DNA of 64,000 nt from contig NC_052667.1 in the NCBI RefSeq assembly GCF_016802725.1, positions 24,078,346 to 24,142,345 on the forward strand. Direction: 5' to 3'. Source of the stretch: Solenopsis invicta (taxonomy: Eukaryota > Arthropoda > Insecta > Hymenoptera > Formicidae). Positions 57,313 to 64,000 of this stretch are shown piece after piece. How positions within the stretch are numbered: the stretch's first letter is position 1; the number at the start of each line of letters is the position of its first letter. The translations under genes and the position numbers were made by a program. The notes beneath the pieces were generated by a model. It saw only the letters and a program-made list of their open reading frames with translations, had not been told where the DNA came from and made no database searches.

Positions 57313-57367
57313 ATGGGCAAGAAGGGTTCCAAGCGAAAGACCCGATGGAGAACGCTGAGCATCGGTG
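57313..57367 (+). CDS. First coding exon of an unidentified gene (partial)
   Basis: ATG in a favourable context (GAGAGATGGGC) opens 18 codons, MGKKGSKRKTRWRTLSIG, then a donor GGTGAGTAT; the exon ends in phase 1. The peptide is strongly basic, with a possible phospho-serine/threonine tail (RTLSIG). It follows a 1.1-kb CpG-rich promoter. No downstream exon is visible up to the window end, so the first intron exceeds 6.6 kb and the gene body lies to the right. MGKK lacks the usual serine/threonine at position 6 in a perfect N-myristoylation motif only in part (G2, S6 present: GKKGS), so myristoylation is possible but unproved. I do not recognise the family. Confidence 0.55.
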
Positions 57368-57532
57368 GTGAGTATCCCTCCCGTTTCCATCCTCGTCCGT
57401 TCCTTCTCTCTCTTTTGTCTCTCAATCCGTCTCGTGTAATCTCGCGTAACGCTTTCCTCGCGAAGCGGACGATTCCGCGGGCCGCGGGTGCCGCGAAGCG
57501 TGCGAGTGGTCATCGATCAACGGCGCGCGCGA

Positions 57533-57569
<37 letters not shown>

Positions 57570-58863
57570 GAGAGAAAGAGGAATGCGTTATCGTGTTATC
57601 GTGCTCGAGGAGACTCGCGCTGGGTTTCTCTTCTCCTTCGTCGTCTTCGGACCCTCTGTTTCCCGTCCGCGCATTTTTTTCTCGGCTCCGAGGGCCGTGC
57701 CCTCTCAAAGGGGTGTGAGAGAGAGTAGGGATGACGGACGACGTAACGTGACAACTTCCGCGATCATTCTTACGTCGGTCGCGGTAGGTTTGATTGAGAC
57801 AGCCCCGACGGAACCTGAGCCCTTCTTCCCTACGTCGGATCCGTCGTGCCCCTCCCCCCCTCATCGACCTTCCCTTTGTTTAACCCCCGCGGTTCCGTGG
57901 AACGTCCGAGAGAACTCTTTCTAGGCTGGACGTTTTCGCGGGCCTCGCAAAATTACGAAACCGCGGAAGCTCTCCCCTCTCTCCCTCTTATCGCCCCGTC
58001 TTGTGTTCGCCTGGTCTCCGCGTGTAAGGAGAGGCGAAAAAAATATGAACGTCGCGGCCGTAGAATAACAAACAAGGACGCTGTTGGTCTCTAGAACGAG
58101 AAACGAGGACTCTGTACTACACGACTCGCGTACGTTCCCAGTTCCCCGACATCGTGGCAACGCGTCTGTTTATCAGTCTGATTGCGTGAACGGAGCGAAA
58201 ATTCGCGCTCCATCATTCTTTCAGAAAATTCTTGATTCGGAATGAGGAGTAGGGAACCTCGAACATAGGAAATAGTTCAGTAAGGACATTTGGAGTAAGA
58301 AGCGCTTTGTTTTCCCAAGTCCCTGCGCACAACCGAGGGATATCGGTTAGTCCGAATTCCACTTATTGTAATATTAGATATTAGAAATAGGAATTAAAAT
58401 TTTAGAATCGATAACCTCTGCGATCGTTAGACAATACGAATAAAATGCGAGGCATAAATGTGTCTTACGAAACACAACTTATTGTTTATCTATAGTGTTC
58501 ATTGAGGAAACTGATTGTAAAATTTTAATTTCTAATACCCAATATTATTCCTCTATTGTGCATATGGCCTGAAAGATACATTGATTTTTATGACATTTTT
58601 AACATTTTTTCCTTTCAACCGGGGAAAAATAAATTGTGCAAAAAATTCAACATAACGGGCCTGTGCTTCCATTGTTGATATTAAGCCTTATCGAATCTGA
58701 ATTTTCCACTTCGCGAGAGCAATCCGTTCGCGTAAATTTCTGATCGATTTGAGATTAGACCCTTCGATAATTTCTCGCGAAAAGTCGAAACATTTCGGAA
58801 ATTCAGCGGGAAATTGTTATTGTTTATTGCTACACGGAAAGAACAATTTTACTGCAGAGCATA

Positions 58864-59081
58864 TACACTGGGAAAAAAAATTACTAAATGTTAATAAATA
58901 TTCGAATAGCACTAATGGAATATTTACTTATGGTATATAAATATTTACTCTGTAAGAAGAAATTTCTTAAATTAGGTGCTTGTAAAATATTTACTAAATA
59001 AATATATTTACATTTAGTAAATATTTCATTAATACTATTCGATTAAATATTTAGTAAAATTTAATTTTTTCTCTCGGTGTA
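58864..59081. mobile_element. TA-flanked MITE
   Basis: Starts TACACTGGGAAAAAAAATTA and ends AATTTTTTCTCTCGGTGTA, so the outer 15 or so bases are inverted. The arms continue inward (TACTAAATGTTAATAAATAT and CGAATAG against CTATTCG and ATTTAGTAAA). About 218 bases, AT-rich, non-coding; related in end sequence to family D. Confidence 0.6.
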
Positions 59082-60338
59082 AAAATTTAACTAGATACAG
59101 ATCTGAAAATAATTATGTTGTTTAAAAAATTGTATCGGATGTTCAACTTATTAGCTGTTTAAAATGTCAAAACTGCAGCAACTTTATTGTACTTGGTTAT
59201 CCTACAGAATTATTTTAATGGCCTAACATAAAATTTTCAGTAAAATTGTTCTTTTCATGTAAGCTGAGCTTTTGATTCAAGAAAACAACATTCTCTGGAG
59301 TGAGGAGTATACTCATGCATTCCTTTTTCGAAGAGTCAAAGATTTTTCTTTCGTAAAAAAAAAGTTTAATTTATATTTTGCTTGTATTCATTTATAAGAC
59401 TTAATTTTATCGGTTGGTAATCAATCACAGTCAATCGAATTGGCTGTCGTTGCTTATTGTAACGAATAGTATATACGATCTGGATAAGAAAGAGCATGAA
59501 CAAAATCAATTACTTAAATCACAGAGAATTCATCAGCGTTAATAGAATTAATTTTAAAATAATTGATATTAGAATCAAAATCGCGATTTATATATAATAT
59601 AATTAAGACCGAGAAAGAGAGATTTATATACGGTTGTAGCTGGATCTTAATGCTGAAATGTTTCCTGTGCAATTTTAATATACAATTTCTAATTCTTTCG
59701 AACTGTGCGCCTTTAGACCTTGTGCACAGTAGGAATATAAGATATTATACAAAAAGAATAATTTTACTGCTGCATCTAAAAATTTAGAAGATACAGATCA
59801 GAAAGTAATCTTATGTTGGATCATTAAAATAATTACGTAAAACGCTCAAGCATGATAATATTGCTGCAAACAGTTTTGACATTTCTATTAACCAAATTAA
59901 ACGTCCAATGCAATTTTTTAAATAGTTCAACATAATTATTTTTAAATATGTGTTTGAAGCAAAATTATTCTTTCTGTGTAGGAATAGGAATTATAATTTT
60001 AGAATCAGTTTCCTCAATAAGCAGTACGGATAAATAATAAATTATGTTGTGTTTCGTATAACAAATTGATGTATTTTATTAATATCTATTGTGCATAACA
60101 TTCTACATTCAACGAAGAAACTGATTCTAAAATTTCAATTCTTATTACTAATATCTAATATTCCTCCATTGTACGCAGGGCCTTACTTTTGTTTTCCAAA
60201 ACAGCTGTTAAATTAAATCGGAAAAATAATATCACAGAATTAAATTGACAACCAATGTAATATTACTGTGATGTTGATTAGAATCTTCAAGATCCCTTCC
60301 ACCACGGACAAAATGAAAAATCTGTTGCGGAAGATATT

Positions 60339-60403
60339 ACCTCGGCCAGAGTTTGAACCTGGATTCCTGATCAATCCGTCCTAGCCAGTTCGACCACCGT
60401 GGC
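60339..60403 (-). mobile_element. tRNA-derived SINE-like head
   Basis: Minus strand: box A-like TGGTCGAACTGGCTAGG and box B-like AGGTTCAAACTCTGG in tRNA spacing. No complete cloverleaf is supported, and the sequence continues into a non-tRNA body to about 60190, so a SINE is favoured over a tRNA gene. Confidence 0.5.
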
Positions 60404-62284
60404 ATTTGATAATATTTATTTATAATTAGTTTTAATTGTAACAATAGAAGCGCCTCTGTCGTCCGATTTCGCGTGAAAAGCCAAATAAACTTTAGGGGGG
60501 GCGCGAGCTCGACGCGAGAAGTCGACACTCGAGTACGCTGATCGTTATCGACTAAACTTTTTGAGAACGAGGAAGGTAGACTCCGTCTCGTTGTCAGTGC
60601 ATATTTAACTGTGAAGCAGTGTGAAACTCTCACGCGAAGGACTCGGAGTTTTTCGCGGAGACACTCGCGATTCGTCACGTTGTTCAAATTGCTCATTAAT
60701 CGCAGCGAAATCTCCGAATATCGAGCGAGCAGAGAAATCGACACTCGAGTCATTTACCAGCGGAAACTAAAAGTCTTTTTTTTTTTTTAAATTCTTTCCA
60801 TTCAAGAGAATTTTCGTCGAAGAGTCGTTCGGACCTTTCGGGAGAGAAATTCGATACCGTCACCCTCGGGGCCGAGCTCGTCTAAAGTCGTTTTATTTAT
60901 CCCACGTTAAGCCAGCGCAATTTGATTTGCTATTCGATTTGCTGTGAGACCTTCGGAAACTCATCCTTTGTCAATGTGAATCTTTCATCCACATTATCTG
61001 AAAATTCCATTCGCGATTGTCGAACATCATCGGAAAGTTTGATTGGATTAATTACTATAACGAAATGTATCCATTATAATAATTAATCTAATTTTCCAGT
61101 CGTTTTTACAGCCTATTTAGTTCAATTACCATAATAGGCTCGTTATTCATCACATGCAGAATATACATACACGAATCTTATCGCATAAAGCGGATCGAGG
61201 CGGATTGGCGATGATTCGCCCTTTGACCTCATTAAAATGTTAAGGAAAAAAAAAAAGAAAAAGCAATATACATAAACGTGAATTTTCTCGCATAAAGGAG
61301 ATCGAGGCGGATTCGTGATGATTTGCGCCCTTTGACTTCATTAAAACGTTAAGAAATAAAAACAGACCCTCACTGGCGAATCGACGCAATCGGTAAGCAG
61401 CAAAACGCATGCGGATCTGACGAATTTGCCCATCTGTTCACGTATCTTTGTGCGAGCAGCGAACTGCGAATCGTGCACAGTCTGGCGCAAGTTTTACGAG
61501 GAGAAGCGTACTTAGTCGCGCCGCCGATGGATGCATCGATCCGCGCCCACTCTCCTCTCTACCTAACTCTTTCCTCCTCCGTTGTCGTACCTACTTACCC
61601 CCTTAGACGTATCGCGCGCGAAAAGATCGGCTCTACGACATGCTGCCGCGCGGCCTTCCTTCCCTGGACGTTTTTTTTTTTTCCTAGGAACGAGAAGCTA
61701 GGACGATGTTTACTACTCTACTTGCGACTATGTCCTTGGCTGGACACTGCCGAGAGACGTGCTTCGGTTTTCCGTTCTATTAATCGGACGGAGAATTTGA
61801 GACAGAAAGGAAGAGAATTGTTTTATATTTATTTTTCATTGATGTACATTGAGGGGGAAAAAATATCTTGAAAAAAATGTTACTTAATATCAAAAAATTA
61901 TTTATTCGGATTTTACGGAATTGCATACCTTTTCGATGCTGAAAAATTACCGATTTTTGAAAATTTTTTTTGAAAAGAATAAATAAATTTGATATTCTAA
62001 ACATGCCCAAAAAGGGCATGTTTAATTGATTGTTAGTGTATAAAAAAATTATTTTAAACAAATAATTTTAACGTATTAAAATAAACTTTTATTGGGGCTG
62101 CTCTTGGGTCATGTGACACACCCCTCCAATATTTTATTTTATAAAAAAAAAATTGTTAAACTTATTGCATAAAGACTTAGAAAGGTGGGCCTGTAAGCAG
62201 TTTTAGTAAAAGTCAATTTAAATAAATCAAAACGGTTTAAAAAAAATGTTTTTTTACACATTAATAATAAATTGAATCTTTTAG

Positions 62285-63522
62285 TAAATGTCAAATTTAT
62301 TTATTATCTTTTTCAAAAGAATTTTTAAAGCTCAGTAATTTTTCAGCATGTGAAAATAATCTAACACTAAATATTTCCTAGAATTGAAAGAAAAAAATAC
62401 TTGATTAAAAGTTGTCTTCATTTATTTACATAAGTATTTCAATTAAAAAATTTTTAACTTAATTGCAAGTAAAGCTATTAAGGTATTACATACCGAAAAA
62501 AATAGAGAAGAAGATGGTATTATGGCTACTCCCATTATCTCTATTATTAGGTAACGAATTCTACAACTGTTTACGGAATTATTCAATTAGTAGCCGTGTT
62601 TTAGTGGCGCTAATATGCCAATACACAATAGCTAACAATTGTTACAAGGCATTTTTACTTTTGAGCATTTCTAAATTTTTTCAAGGTATATTTTGCTCGA
62701 TTATTGACCTTTTAAGTTAAAAATTTGTTTAGCATACACGAGCTGTTAGATCTTATTGTCCTGATATCATTTTATGTTTGTTATTTAATATTAAACACAG
62801 ATAAAATATTTCTCATAATATCTCTAAAGTCTTTGAACCCAAGAAAATTTTAAGTTAGAAAAATTCTAAACGATGGAAAATTAAAAATATATAACTTTTT
62901 AACAAAATACTGTGTTTTTTTTAACTAAACTGATTTAAAAAAAAATATTTTTGGGCTATTTGCGTTATCATTTTTTTTTCTTCTACCGATTACGCATTGC
63001 ATCACATTTTTATAAACGTCCTAAGTAATAAATATTTCATTATTTTGAGTTTAGAATCTGTTAAACATCATGTGATGAATAGAATCGTCCCAATTTCAAT
63101 ATAAAATATTGATTATAAACAAAGTTATTCAATAAAATAAAAATGGATGTCATATTATCTTTAAAATATTTATGTACATAAATGAAGACATAATTTTTAA
63201 TCAAATATTTTTTCTTTCAATTTTAGAAAATATTTACTGTTAGATTATTTTCATATTCACGATAATTAGCTTTGTAATCAAAGAAAAATTTGTAATCAAA
63301 GAAACAAATTTAATTAGGTTTAATAATATTAGCTTATTTGTAAAATCATTATTTAAATATAAAAAATTGTAAAAATACAAAATTATTTGAGGTAATAAGT
63401 ATGTCGAAATTTATTTTAAATATTTTCACTTAAACAAAACAAATAAATACTTGCATCAAAATATATGATTTTAAGAAAATGTATTTTTTTTTATTTAAAA
63501 TAATTTTTTTCTCAGCGTAGAA
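62285..63522. repeat. Large inverted repeat built from family D sequence
   Basis: About 62345-62475 on the plus strand and the reverse complement of about 63165-63260 are near copies (GAAAATAATCTAACA, TGAAAGAAAAAAATACTTGA, TCTTCATTTAT). The right arm continues to a family D terminus (TTTTTTCTCAGCGTA at 63522). The left terminus is not clear. This could be one long element with inverted arms or two oppositely oriented copies. Confidence 0.5.
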
Positions 63523-64000
63523 TAGTAGAGTAATAATTTTCTTCTCGCTGCGATTTCGATTTTATTTATAAAATACGTGACGGTGATTGAGATATGTACT
63601 AGATTCGAGAAAAGAAACGACGTGCGTTGGAAGTGAAGATAAAAAATTCCCGCTGTCAATGACAAAAGCTTAAGCACTCTCTACCTGATAAAGGTCACAT
63701 TGGATGAATAATAAAAAAAATTTACTACTCTTAAGTATAAATACTCATACTTTACATCTTCATTTTGTATTTCACTGATATTACTAATCCAATAAAATAT
63801 TACTGATTTACTTAATTTGATCAGCAGTAACTATTCACTGTTTTTAAGTAATAATACAGTTTACTCTGTAAACTATTCATTTTTTGCGCTAAATAAACGT
63901 ATGTTTACATTTTTTTCTTGAGGAATTTCTCTTGGATGTATTCCTCGAACACGTGAACAGATTGAAAGAAGTTGTACATCTATATGTAAATATAAACAAA

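Larger units (their letters stand above)
57368..64000 (+). other. Apparent first intron of the gene starting at 57313
   Basis: The first 800 bases stay GC-rich with a GA microsatellite at about 57539-57567; beyond 58300 it is AT-rich. It contains a TA-flanked MITE at 58864-59081, a minus-strand SINE-like head near 60339-60403, GC-richer blocks at about 60470-61060 and 61370-61800, and a large family D inverted repeat at about 62285-63522. No exon was recognised. Confidence 0.4.

Noticed and set aside
62463..62720. 85-codon hydrophobic plus frame
   Set aside because: AT-rich sequence inside a repeat arm produces Leu/Ile/Phe-rich frames by chance; no start context or splice support.
1..64000. 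CRISPR array, operon, phage or bacterial insertion
   Set aside because: No regularly spaced repeats, no runs of tightly packed same-strand ORFs and no bacterial-type genes; the split genes and repeats are those of an insect chromosome.

Overview
This is eukaryotic nuclear DNA from an insect, most likely a hymenopteran and quite possibly an ant. The evidence is split genes with GT-AG introns, animal-only gene families, AT-rich non-coding DNA broken by sharp GC- and CpG-rich promoter blocks, many GA/CT microsatellites, tRNA-headed SINE-like repeats and many small palindromic DNA transposons. The species call is inference; I could not run a search. Most long open frames in the GC-rich blocks are not genes. 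I assembled the real genes exon by exon from splice sites, reading phase and family motifs.

Layout. 1-6.5 kb: AT-rich, no gene seen. 6.5-7.5 kb: a minus-strand first coding exon with a GC-rich promoter, whose gene must continue off the left edge. 7.5-13 kb: repeats, a SINE and one orphan signal-peptide-like exon. 13.9-24.1 kb (+): five-exon CIMIP2/FAM166-family ciliary microtubule inner protein. 25.6-29.1 kb (-): MCM-binding protein (MCMBP). 29.4-30.7 kb (+): COA7, a mitochondrial Sel1-repeat protein that shares a bidirectional promoter with MCMBP. 32.2-37.9 kb (+): GILT-like thiol reductase with a CXXS active site. 38.8-45.2 kb (-): five-finger GLIS/lame duck-type zinc-finger transcription factor, followed upstream by about 2 kb of GC-rich promoter-like DNA. 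47.5-48.1 kb: two 5S rRNA genes arranged head to head inside a palindrome of about 0.9 kb. 51.9-54.3 kb (-): aladin (AAAS), a WD-repeat nucleoporin. 56.2-57.4 kb (+): CpG-rich promoter with a near-perfect RFX X-box and the first coding exon of a gene that runs off the right edge. 57.4-64 kb: the apparent first intron of that gene.

The genes are unrelated housekeeping and developmental loci, not a pathway. The only close functional pairing is the divergent MCMBP/COA7 promoter. The five complete multi-exon genes downstream of CIMIP2's promoter account for almost all coding sequence; their exon lengths sum to whole codons (253, about 582, 234, 233, 656 and 527 residues), which supports the models.

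The most distinctive content is repetitive. I see at least seven families of small inverted-repeat elements, several with copies in different introns and some nested, plus the 5S palindrome. I found no convincing novel enzyme system, CRISPR array or operon. The best leads are the 5S palindrome, the CXXS GILT, the expanded finger linker of the GLIS/lmd protein, the orphan first exons and the X-box promoter.
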